Positions 20,160-26,929 of a stretch of 64,000 nt of DNA are shown here, one piece after another. Position 1 is the stretch's first letter. Every line of letters begins with the position of its first letter. Both the position numbers and the translations under genes were made by a program. Under the pieces are notes generated by a model that ran no database searches, was not told the DNA's origin, and saw only the letters and a list, made by a program, of their open reading frames with translations. Source of the stretch: an uncultured Tenacibaculum sp. (GTDB lineage: Bacteria; Bacteroidota; Bacteroidia; Flavobacteriales; Flavobacteriaceae); the NCBI GenBank assembly GCA_947498055.1, contig CANMJA010000001.1, forward strand, positions 186,001 to 250,000, given 5' to 3'.

Positions 20160-21005
20160 TTATTTCAAATTGTCCATTAATCCAGATTGAAATTCTTTAA
20201 GTATTCGCACAGCATACTCTAAATTCCAATCTTTATTTTTCACCCAATCTTTAGCAATTGCAGAGTTTTTGGGATCATCCACATTATCATTTATAGTATT
20301 CAAAATACGTTCTTTTATAGCTTTGGAAATATTTAAAAATTGGCTTGCTTTTCTACCTAATACTCTGGCTGCAATTTTAAGTTGGTCTAAATCATCTTCT
20401 TCAGGGAATATATCATTGTGGTATTCAACGATTTCATCAAAATTATGATCGAAATAATGCTCTATAATTCTCAAAACATCATAAAGGTCGTTATCTCGGT
20501 CTTCTGGTCGATCACTCCAGGCAATTAATTTTAAAATAACCATTCCTGAAAGTGATGGAATTTGCAACGACTTTTCTTCGATTTCTATAGTTTCGGTTTC
20601 TTGTAGGACTTCGCTAAAACCTAAAACGTGCAAATCCGTATAACGCTCATTGAATTGTATGGCGAATTTTTCTTCAATTTCTCCAAAAGGCAATAGATCT
20701 ATGACAATATTAAATTTGTCGTGATATAGAGTCCAAGGTGCTTCTACTTTGTTAAACCCATGTTTGAGAAGCTCCTCAACTACAGTTTCAAACTCTTGTA
20801 TAGAGGATATCATTATGGCAAAATCAATATCTTTTGTTCCTCTATTCGGTTTAATACCATTTTTCAATAATTCTAAAGCGACTGCGCTGGCTCCAATGAG
20901 ATAGTATGGTATGTTTAGTTTTACCAACACATCATCGATACAATCAAAAACTTCTTTAAAATAAGGGATTGCTAATTCCTTATAGGTTTGGTTTGATGTA
21001 CTCAT
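20160..21005 (-). CDS. abiEii: AbiEii-like nucleotidyltransferase toxin (type IV TA)
   Basis: A 281-aa nucleotidyltransferase-fold protein. The catalytic pattern is G38-A-S40 in LIGASAVALEL followed by D59-I-D61 in GTKDIDF, the hG[GS]...DhD signature of the AbiEii/DUF1814 family. The C-terminal half is helical. AbiEii proteins transfer nucleotides (to tRNA in MenT homologues) and halt growth, giving abortive phage infection. The gene overlaps the 3' end of the AbiEi-like antitoxin gene by 26 nt, so the two are translated together. It is convergent with the Avs pair. Confidence 0.85.
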   Translation of the reverse strand: MSTSNQTYKELAIPYFKEVFDCIDDVLVKLNIPYYLIGASAVALELLKNGIKPNRGTKDIDFAIMISSIQEFETVVEELLKHGFNKVEAPWTLYHDKFNIVIDLLPFGEIEEKFAIQFNERYTDLHVLGFSEVLQETETIEIEEKSLQIPSLSGMVILKLIAWSDRPEDRDNDLYDVLRIIEHYFDHNFDEIVEYHNDIFPEEDDLDQLKIAARVLGRKASQFLNISKAIKERILNTINDNVDDPKNSAIAKDWVKNKDWNLEYAVRILKEFQSGLMDNLK

Positions 21006-21981
21006 TGAAAATTATGTTTGCAGTTTCTTTGCTTCTTTTGTCATTACCAATCATTAATTCTGTATAAACTAATATAGCGGGCGCTGTACGTTCGTTTAAT
21101 TTTTTTTTCCAAAAAAGGTCGTATACCCAAATATCGCCTTCATTGTCTGGTACTAATCTATAGTTAAGTATTAAATCTTTTACAGTTTCTTTAGTATATA
21201 TAATAAATTTTTCTGGACGTAAATGATGCGTTAGTATTTCACCAGCAGGTTCACCTCCCCAAACTGTTCTATTTTGGTTGAGTTGTATCTCTCTCCAGTC
21301 TTGATTATCATTCTGAAACCTAAATCGTTGTTTGAAAATTGTTGGTTTTAAGGTTTGTTCAAACTCAGTAATCCATTTATTGAGAAATTCCACATAATTA
21401 TTAATTACATATTCGTTTTTATTTAATTTTAAAATGAAGTTGGTTTCAAGTAATCCATTTATAATTAAAGGAATGTTTCCTAAGGCTACTTCTGCTATCT
21501 CAGCAATTTCTCTTTGCGTATTATTGATTAACTGTGGATTTAATAAAAAATGAAATATAACTTTTAGCCCCGTTTTGGTAAAAGCTCTATTTCCTTTTCC
21601 TTTTCGAGTGTTGATTGTCTTATTTGTATCTATATATAGAAATGTATTATTTTGATTGATATAGGCATTTCCATTACCTTCTAAATAGTTTACTTGATTC
21701 TCACGAAGTTCTTTTTTTACTTTTGGGAATAACTTTTCGGCTACTAATAGAAAATTTTGAAACTTGTTGTTGTGATAAAATATATTTAATAATTGATGGC
21801 TCTTTACATCTTTCTTGATTTCTACCATTAGAAGTATTTTTTGGTTATTTAATACTATTTCCAATTCTCCATCCACTTCTATTTCTTTATCGTAGTCTAT
21901 ATCATTCCAATCCCAAGTAGTAATTGGAATATTATTTTCTAAATTATGAATTGCATTATTTAAAACATCTATTTTAGTCAT
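20980..21981 (-). CDS. abiEi: AbiEi-like antitoxin/transcriptional regulator (type IV TA)
   Basis: A 333-aa protein upstream of and overlapping the AbiEii toxin. An N-terminal segment with REase-like VEIKKDVK is followed by a winged-helix-like region (NTQREIAEIAEVALGNIPLIINGLLE, about residues 155-180) and the C-terminal antitoxin part (GGEPAGEILTHHL, then WVYDLFWKKK). Antitoxins of this family neutralise the nucleotidyltransferase without a stable complex and repress their own promoter. The upstream region carries repeated TTGTTCAT motifs that suit such autorepression. Confidence 0.8.
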   Translation of the reverse strand: MTKIDVLNNAIHNLENNIPITTWDWNDIDYDKEIEVDGELEIVLNNQKILLMVEIKKDVKSHQLLNIFYHNNKFQNFLLVAEKLFPKVKKELRENQVNYLEGNGNAYINQNNTFLYIDTNKTINTRKGKGNRAFTKTGLKVIFHFLLNPQLINNTQREIAEIAEVALGNIPLIINGLLETNFILKLNKNEYVINNYVEFLNKWITEFEQTLKPTIFKQRFRFQNDNQDWREIQLNQNRTVWGGEPAGEILTHHLRPEKFIIYTKETVKDLILNYRLVPDNEGDIWVYDLFWKKKLNERTAPAILVYTELMIGNDKRSKETANIIFNEYIKPNL

Positions 21982-21990
21982 TGTAATTTT

Positions 21991-22050
21991 TTGTTCATTT
22001 TTTTTAATTGTTCATTATTCGTGAACATGAATAAAATATGAACAAATATA
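21991..22050 (-). promoter_or_regulatory. AbiE promoter with repeated operator-like motifs
   Basis: The octamer TTGTTCAT occurs at 21991-21998 and 22008-22015, and inverted (ATGAACAA) at 22038-22045, with a near match GTGAACAT at 22021-22028. A minus-strand -7 box TATATTTG (22050-22043) overlaps the inverted copy. This is the expected layout for autoregulation by an AbiEi-type antitoxin that binds inverted repeats. Confidence 0.5.
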
Positions 22051-22158
22051 CATATTTTATTAATTATCTGTAGATTAAAAATGGATAAGTTAAAGAATCC
22101 ATTTTATAACTAAATTTAATTTTGCAAAAGGAAAAGATTATTTTCCTTTATTGAATAG

Positions 22159-22206
22159 ATGAAAACATTTCCCTTCGGGTTATTAAACCTTAAGGAGGTA
22201 TCATAA
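22159..22206 (+). CDS. Possible 15-codon leader or small peptide
   Basis: ATG at 22159 opens a 15-codon frame, MKTFPFGLLNLKEVS, then TAA. A TAATTTTG box (22117-22124) and a small hairpin (22130-22146) precede it. No -33 element is seen. It could be a real small peptide, a transcript leader or chance. It lies between the AbiE promoter and the second att repeat. Confidence 0.2.
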   Translation: MKTFPFGLLNLKEVS

Positions 22207-22330
22207 GTATTTCATTAAAAAAACTAAAAATAATTTAAAAGCTTTGATATATAAGGTTTAAGAAGAGTATGAAGTTTTTGAACACTTGTGAAATTTAAAA
22301 TAAAAAGAAAGTTTGTTAAAAACCTTGTCA

Positions 22331-22378
22331 GGCTCATAACCCGAAGGTCACTGGTTCGAGTCCAGTTCCCGCTACTAA
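22331..22378 (+). repeat. Second tRNA-fMet-derived att repeat (junction of elements 1 and 2)
   Basis: Identical to 10867-10914: the anticodon loop, variable region, T arm and acceptor 3' strand of tRNA-fMet. The 5' half of the tRNA is missing, so this is not a functional tRNA. It marks the right end of the defence island and the left end of the ICE. The homology to the left repeat resumes past it into the integrase gene. Confidence 0.85.
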
Positions 22379-22381
22379 GCA

Positions 22382-22432
22382 AGCTCATTGATAAACAGGT
22401 ATTTAAAACCTTTTTCAATGAGCTTTTTTTTT
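22382..22432 (+). terminator. Copy of the tRNA terminator hairpin at the ICE left end
   Basis: AGCTCATTGA (22382-22391) and TCAATGAGCT (22415-22424) with a following T run repeat the hairpin at 10918-10968. The first ATG of the second integrase (22418) lies in the descending arm. Transcription coming from element 1 would be stopped here. Confidence 0.65.
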
Positions 22433-23701
22433 GATATCTTGCAAACCGCATACAGTAACGCATACAGCAGCGGATTGAAGAAACAATATACAGAACCAAA
22501 AATATACCATGGCGGAAAGAACTTTGATCTTTCCAAGAGATGGTATGTTTATTACTCATACGCACATCCAGAACTCATAGGAAAAAACGGTAATCCAGTT
22601 ATGGTTCGCCAACCTCCTATTACTATGAGCATTAATAAAAACTATAAAACAAAACAGGAAAGACTTTTTCACTTGGGGCTTGTTAGTAAATTATTACTAG
22701 ATTTATTAAAAGGAGGTTCGTCCCCATATAAAGGTGAAATAAAATTGAATAATCAATCTTTAGAATATACTGCTGTAGCTGCTTTGGATTATGCACTTGA
22801 CTTAAAAAATAGTACACTTTCTGAAACGTCAAAACCTGATTATCGTAGTCGATGTAATCAATTCAAAAAATATCTTGAAAAAAAGAATCTTGCAGATAAG
22901 AGTATTTTAAGCATAACCAGAGAGGTAGTTAATACTTATCTTGAAGGAATTGTTAAAGCTAGTAGTGCTCGAAATAGGAATAATACACGTATCGTATTGA
23001 GTGCATTATTTGGTGAACTTGATGATAGTCGTATTATACCAAGAAATTTTATAGAAACGATTAAGGTGCTTGACACAAAATCCGTTAGTCACGACACATA
23101 CCCATTGGAAGTTTTGGAGGGGTTATTCGCCTTTATGAAAGAAAAAGACCCTTTGTTATTATTGTTTGTCCAGTTTGTGTCTTACAATTTTTTACGTCCC
23201 ATTGAAGTTTGTCGTTTAAGACTGAAAGATATTGTTTTATCACAAAAACTTTTAACTGTTAGGACGAAGAACAAAAATAAAGGTAGTAAGACTAAAATAA
23301 TACCTAATATCGTTATAGATGAAATCAAGAGTTTTGATTTTTCTATACAGCAAAATTTCTTATTCACACCAGATGGTATTGGAGAAGAATGGGAAGCAAA
23401 AGAAACAAGTAGAAGAGATTATTTTACAACTAGATTCCGTAAACTTAAAAGCAAATATAATAAACATCTTATTGATCAAGGAAAAACACTTCAATTGGGA
23501 AGAGAATATACAGTCTACTCTTTTAGACATACTTTTATTACTATGCTTTTCAGAAAGCTACGAAAAGAGTTTACTTACACTGAAACATGTGATAAACTAA
23601 TGCTTATAACAGGTCATTCTACATTAAAAGCACTTAAAGAATATTTAAAAGATATTGATGCAGAGCTTCCAGAAGATTATAGTGGATTATTAGTACTTTA
23701 A
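22418..23701 (+). CDS. Tyrosine recombinase/integrase of the ICE
   Basis: A 427-aa integrase, collinear with the one at 10954 and of the same architecture: arm-binding N-terminus, core-binding domain, catalytic domain. It has the RPIEVCRL arginine, YSFRHTF, the TGHSTLKALKEYLK box and the nucleophile tyrosine. The N-terminal 90 residues are almost identical between the two proteins. Differences gather in the second half, including one extra residue near GIGEEWEAKE. The first ATG is 22418 although the frame is open from a TTG at 22388. The shared site and near-identity suggest that either enzyme may act on both elements. Confidence 0.92.
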   Translation: MSFFFDILQTAYSNAYSSGLKKQYTEPKIYHGGKNFDLSKRWYVYYSYAHPELIGKNGNPVMVRQPPITMSINKNYKTKQERLFHLGLVSKLLLDLLKGGSSPYKGEIKLNNQSLEYTAVAALDYALDLKNSTLSETSKPDYRSRCNQFKKYLEKKNLADKSILSITREVVNTYLEGIVKASSARNRNNTRIVLSALFGELDDSRIIPRNFIETIKVLDTKSVSHDTYPLEVLEGLFAFMKEKDPLLLLFVQFVSYNFLRPIEVCRLRLKDIVLSQKLLTVRTKNKNKGSKTKIIPNIVIDEIKSFDFSIQQNFLFTPDGIGEEWEAKETSRRDYFTTRFRKLKSKYNKHLIDQGKTLQLGREYTVYSFRHTFITMLFRKLRKEFTYTETCDKLMLITGHSTLKALKEYLKDIDAELPEDYSGLLVL

Positions 23702-23756
23702 TTCTTAGTAAATACCTATTTATCTTTAATATTAATATTGTTTTATACTCTAAAAA

Positions 23757-23782
23757 ACCCTGTATCAAATTTGATACAGGGT
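23757..23782 (-). terminator. Perfect 26-bp palindrome, terminator for the leftward 62-aa gene
   Basis: ACCCTGTATCAAA is followed directly by its exact reverse complement. On the minus strand it is followed by six T residues, so it can end leftward transcription from the 23927-24115 gene. It also lies just past the integrase stop and may work for that gene too. Confidence 0.65.
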
Positions 23783-23834
23783 AAAACTAACTAGTAGGTG
23801 ACTAACCCAATACCGAAATAACGGTTAGTTTTAC
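23781..23834. repeat. 11-bp inverted repeat in the ICE control region
   Basis: GTAAAACTAAC (23781-23791) and GTTAGTTTTAC (23824-23834) are exact complements separated by 32 nt. It follows the 26-bp palindrome immediately. It may be a DNA-binding site or a structured RNA; no gene is visible between the arms. Confidence 0.5.
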
Positions 23835-23926
23835 GAGAGAGAGTCAACACGTCGTCGACATTTCGCTGATATAATATCGACTTCATCATTTTTGCTATTA
23901 TTAGTTGATAGGTCATATTAAATAAG

Positions 23927-24115
23927 TTAACAGAGTTCTTTTATGAATACTTCAATAGCTTTAATAGTAGAATCATCTAGTTTACGATTGTACTTTAAAA
24001 ATTTCTGTATAGTACCTCTTTTAACTTCTACTTTTCGTTCCAATGCAGTAACATTTAAAATATATGCAAAGGTTTTAAGCCACAACTCTATTTTGTTTCT
24101 TCCTTTTGGTCTCAA
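23927..24115 (-). CDS. Small putative DNA-binding protein
   Basis: A 62-aa basic protein with no ATG in frame; the only candidate start is TTG at 24115. The segment TALERKVEVKRGTIQKFLKYNRKLDDSTIKAIEVFI reads like a helix-turn-helix (two helices with a GT turn). It is divergent from the XRE-family gene at 24277, with the shared 160-nt intergenic region between them. It precedes a strong palindromic terminator. A role in excision or repression of the ICE is a guess from size and place. Confidence 0.45.
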   Translation of the reverse strand: MRPKGRNKIELWLKTFAYILNVTALERKVEVKRGTIQKFLKYNRKLDDSTIKAIEVFIKELC

Positions 24116-24192
24116 AATGTAAAATCAATTTAATGTTGGGGATATTTCCACAGATTATCAGGTTTGTTTTTCATATATATAGATATACTTCA

Positions 24193-24200
24193 TATATTTG
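24193..24200 (+). promoter_or_regulatory. -7 box upstream of the XRE regulator
   Basis: TATATTTG matches TAnnTTTG and lies 76 nt before the ATG of the 134-aa regulator. The surrounding sequence has short near-repeats (CATATATATAG, CATATATTTG) that could be operator sites. No TTG was found at the right spacing, so support is limited. Confidence 0.3.
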
Positions 24201-24276
24201 TTAGTGACGCTCAAATATAATAAAACTTTTGCTTATAAATCAATTAAAGCTTATTTTTTAGATTAAAAACATATCT

Positions 24277-24681
24277 ATGAAAGAAAAAATAAAAGAAATA
24301 ATGGATTACTATGATTTGAATCAGAAGGAATTTGCCGAAAAAATCCATGTTGTGCCACAAACAATAAGCGATGTTCTTAAAGGAAAGAGAAATGCTGGAG
24401 AGAAAATTATTCAAGGGATACTTAATTATTTTGATGAAATCAATCCGCTTTGGTTTCTTAAAGATATAGGAGATATGTTACTAGATAATGATAAGATGAC
24501 GGAATTAAACAGAAAAAGAACATTTCAATCTCTTCATTTTGAGAGTTTAGAAGAACTTGCTTTATTTTGTGCGAATAATGAAGATGAGTTAATGAAGATC
24601 AAGACATTTTCAAATATTATAGATAAAAATGCTGCCTACAAGGTGTTGAAAATCGTAAACGTAAAGGGTTTTGATGGATAG
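24277..24681 (+). CDS. XRE-family helix-turn-helix regulator
   Basis: A 134-aa protein. Residues about 12-50 form a Cro/CI-type HTH (DLNQKEFAEKIHVVPQTISDVLKGKRNAGEKII). The remainder is an unclassified helical tail that may mediate dimerisation. Its location beside the integrase and divergent from a second small DNA-binding-like gene fits the master repressor region of an ICE. The target is unknown. It is convergent with the leftward operon that ends at 24690. Confidence 0.8.
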   Translation: MKEKIKEIMDYYDLNQKEFAEKIHVVPQTISDVLKGKRNAGEKIIQGILNYFDEINPLWFLKDIGDMLLDNDKMTELNRKRTFQSLHFESLEELALFCANNEDELMKIKTFSNIIDKNAAYKVLKIVNVKGFDG

Positions 24682-24689
24682 AGACTAAT

Positions 24690-24926
24690 CTAGCCAGTAG
24701 CATTTAGCGTCATATTATTCACTATAAATATTTTAAACTCAGAAAGGGAGTTAAACTTCTGCCTCGCAACCTCTAGTAATTCTTCTACAGCCTGATCTAT
24801 CTCCTCTTGTTGTCTTTCTAAACATTCTTCAATTTCCTTTTCAATACTTATATTGAGAGACTTATCTATAATAGATAAATTACTTGTGTCTCTTTTAAGG
24901 ATTTTCTTTGCTGCCTTATACTTCAT
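24690..24926 (-). CDS. Small acidic coiled-coil protein, unknown function
   Basis: A 78-aa protein rich in Glu and Lys, with a central helix (EKEIEECLERQQEEIDQAVEELLEVARQ). Its ATG overlaps the stop of the upstream membrane-protein gene (ATGA), so it is the last gene of a three-gene leftward operon. No family is recognised. Confidence 0.5.
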   Translation of the reverse strand: MKYKAAKKILKRDTSNLSIIDKSLNISIEKEIEECLERQQEEIDQAVEELLEVARQKFNSLSEFKIFIVNNMTLNATG

Positions 24927-25726
24927 TTCTCTTCATATATTTTATCTATTTCACTAAGAAAATCGACCAAATACTCTTTTCGATCCTGCTTCCTAATATA
25001 TTTGCGCTTTATATCAAAATTTATGTAGTGCAATAGGTTATTCATTTTAAATACTAGATCAATTTTGGATAATTTATACATATATCGAGTTATAATATAA
25101 GCTATTGTTGTTCCAACTATCGAAAACAAAAACAATAATACTATGTATGCCCATTGAGGAACATCAGGCGAAGGATAAAAAACCCAAATCAGATAAAACA
25201 ACCCAACTATTAGACCTACCAAGCTAAATGACAGTATTACTTTTCTAAAAAAGAAGTTTTTTTCTTTAAAAAACAGAAAGAGAAGGAGAACTCCCAAAGC
25301 TAGAGCTACAACAGGCATTCCCAAGTGACTAAAGAATACTTTTACATTCCGAAATCCAAACAGTTTTTCATTTTCCAATGCCTCTTCATATTCTTTTTTT
25401 AAAACCTCTGAACTCTTAGTTAAACTAATTATCAGAGGTATTTGTGTTTTAAGATCTGAAAGTAAATTTTCTTCTGTAATGAGTTTATTGTGATACTGAA
25501 TAAGCGAATGTTTTAATTGTTTATCAAATTCTATTCTTTGATCATCCACTTTGAAATAGTTTTTTTCAATCTCAATTACAAGTTCACTTTTATTGGGAAA
25601 AAACACTCCTAAAAAAGCAATAATAAATATACTAATGACGACTACAAATATAGTTCCCGTCTTTAGTATTCCTTTTAGCTTAGAATGATCTAACTGACCT
25701 ATCTCTTGTTCCTGGTGCTTGTGCAT
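24923..25726 (-). CDS. Four-helix membrane protein, unknown function
   Basis: A 267-aa protein with one transmembrane segment near residues 25-45, a roughly 80-residue extracytoplasmic helical domain (about 50-130), then three closely spaced membrane segments (about 135-150, 163-185 and 193-215) and a basic cytoplasmic tail (RKYIRKQDRKEYL). Its start lies inside the lipoprotein gene before it, and its end overlaps the 78-aa gene. No known domain is recognised. A surface-exclusion or stress role would be speculation. Confidence 0.6.
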   Translation of the reverse strand: MHKHQEQEIGQLDHSKLKGILKTGTIFVVVISIFIIAFLGVFFPNKSELVIEIEKNYFKVDDQRIEFDKQLKHSLIQYHNKLITEENLLSDLKTQIPLIISLTKSSEVLKKEYEEALENEKLFGFRNVKVFFSHLGMPVVALALGVLLLFLFFKEKNFFFRKVILSFSLVGLIVGLFYLIWVFYPSPDVPQWAYIVLLFLFSIVGTTIAYIITRYMYKLSKIDLVFKMNNLLHYINFDIKRKYIRKQDRKEYLVDFLSEIDKIYEEK

Positions 25727-25850
25727 CTCCTTTATCCATTGAAGATATAGTGGAATCTAAATTACTCTCATCGCTAACCAATTCTGGTGAGCAACTTGTA
25801 AACATACATAACGAAACTAGAACTACTAATACGTAAAAAACATTTTTCAT
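25680..25850 (-). CDS. Small lipoprotein (56 aa)
   Basis: ATG at 25850 begins a lipoprotein signal peptide (MKNVFYVLVVLVSLCMFTS) with lipobox Cys20, then a short Ser/Asp-rich tail ending RDRSVRSF. It overlaps the start of the four-helix membrane protein by 47 nt in another frame, suggesting coupled translation. It is the first gene of the leftward operon. Confidence 0.55.
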   Translation of the reverse strand: MKNVFYVLVVLVSLCMFTSCSPELVSDESNLDSTISSMDKGDAQAPGTRDRSVRSF

Positions 25851-26230
25851 GACTAAATTTTTTTAAGGTTATATCCCTAAAAATAAAATTTAGCACTTGC
25901 TTTTTATTTCATTTTGCAAACAATTTAATTCAAACTCAACTATAGCTTATTTTACTTCCGTTGAGTGGTAAATTTAATATATATTTTTGAAAAATAATTG
26001 CGGTTTTACCGTAATCCCTAAGAAATTAATGACTTAAAAAACTAAAGCTTATTTTAAATGTAAAATCTTTCTTAACGCTTAAATAGTTTAGGATTTGGCT
26101 TTTTTTGCCATGTTTCAAACTGTGCTTTTTAGCACGAATCCGCCTTTTTCTGGTAGTTTTAAGAGAATTTAAAACACATTATATCGTAATTTTCTTTTAC
26201 TTTTATAGTGGAAAAATCAACTAAACAAAC
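25851..26230. other. Intergenic region between divergent operons
   Basis: 380 bases without a gene. The 7-bp inverted repeat ACTCAAC (25934-25940)/GTTGAGT (25960-25966) may be an operator. Nearer the Hcp gene there are several short T-loop hairpins (GGC-T7-GCC, GTGC-TTTTTA-GCAC around 26096-26137). Both the lipoprotein operon and the Hcp cassette must be promoted from here, but no complete consensus promoter is clear. Confidence 0.4.
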
Positions 26231-26929
26231 ATGAGTATACTAGCAAAACTTCTAATAGATAATGTAGAAGTAGATGTGAGACGCTTTCAATTTGAATTTC
26301 ATCAAGAGGCTGATATTAATGGTCGTCCTAATAAAAAAACTACATTTAATGGTTTAAAATTGGAGATTGAATCACGGAGAGATTTAAACCTAGCTGATTG
26401 GTCTTTTGCAAAAGACCAAAAAAAGAAAATAGAATTACATATCTATCCAAGAACACTAGATACAAAAACAAGAAAACTCTATTTCTACGATTCGCATTTA
26501 CTCTACTGGAAAACTCATTTTTCTGCTACAGGTGAACAGCCCATGACAGAAACGTTACATATTAGTAGTGGTTATGTTAAAGATAACAATAGTGATGGAA
26601 AATATTTAGCGTCTTGGGGTAAAAATTACACTCATAACACTACAACTACTACCAGAAATGAAGATAAAGAGAAGAAAATAACAAATTACTACTTAACCAA
26701 CACAAACAATGAACCAATAGACGATTATAAGAAGAACGATATTATTGTAGTAAATATTGAAACTCTTAATCGTATTGGCGACTCTATAACCATTAACTTA
26801 AACGATGTTCAATATGATTTTGAGTATAATGAAAGTCTACTTGTTAATGACACACTAGAAAACATTACCATTAATAGTGATTTAGAGCAAATACAGTTAA
26901 AAGTAGTTGAACAAAAATCACAAAATTAA
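26231..26929 (+). CDS. tssD: Type VI secretion tube protein TssD (Hcp) with C-terminal extension
   Basis: A 232-aa protein. Residues 1 to about 125 match the Bacteroidetes TssD pattern: a MS-x-AKL-x-x-D start, a D-x-NGRP turn, LEIESR, a W near 47, Y-F-Y-D-S and the FSATGEQPMTETLHIS strand. Ordinary TssD is about 130 aa. This one has an extra 100-residue beta-rich domain (about 130-232), as in evolved Hcp proteins that carry or recruit an effector. The gene overlaps the next by one base (TAATG). No T6SS core genes are in the window, so it must use a T6SS encoded elsewhere. Confidence 0.75.
   Translation: MSILAKLLIDNVEVDVRRFQFEFHQEADINGRPNKKTTFNGLKLEIESRRDLNLADWSFAKDQKKKIELHIYPRTLDTKTRKLYFYDSHLLYWKTHFSATGEQPMTETLHISSGYVKDNNSDGKYLASWGKNYTHNTTTTTRNEDKEKKITNYYLTNTNNEPIDDYKKNDIIVVNIETLNRIGDSITINLNDVQYDFEYNESLLVNDTLENITINSDLEQIQLKVVEQKSQN

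Larger units (their letters stand above)
10867..22330. mobile_element. Integrative defence island (element 1), 11.46 kb, tRNA-fMet
   Basis: The island is bounded by the tRNA-derived direct repeats and begins with its own tyrosine recombinase. The contents are the integrase, a 68-aa unknown protein, an Avs-like STAND defence gene with a small partner gene, and an AbiE toxin-antitoxin pair. No relaxase, coupling protein or transfer gene is present, so it can at most excise and integrate by itself. Movement between cells would depend on the adjoining ICE, which uses the same site and a near-identical integrase. Confidence 0.75.
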
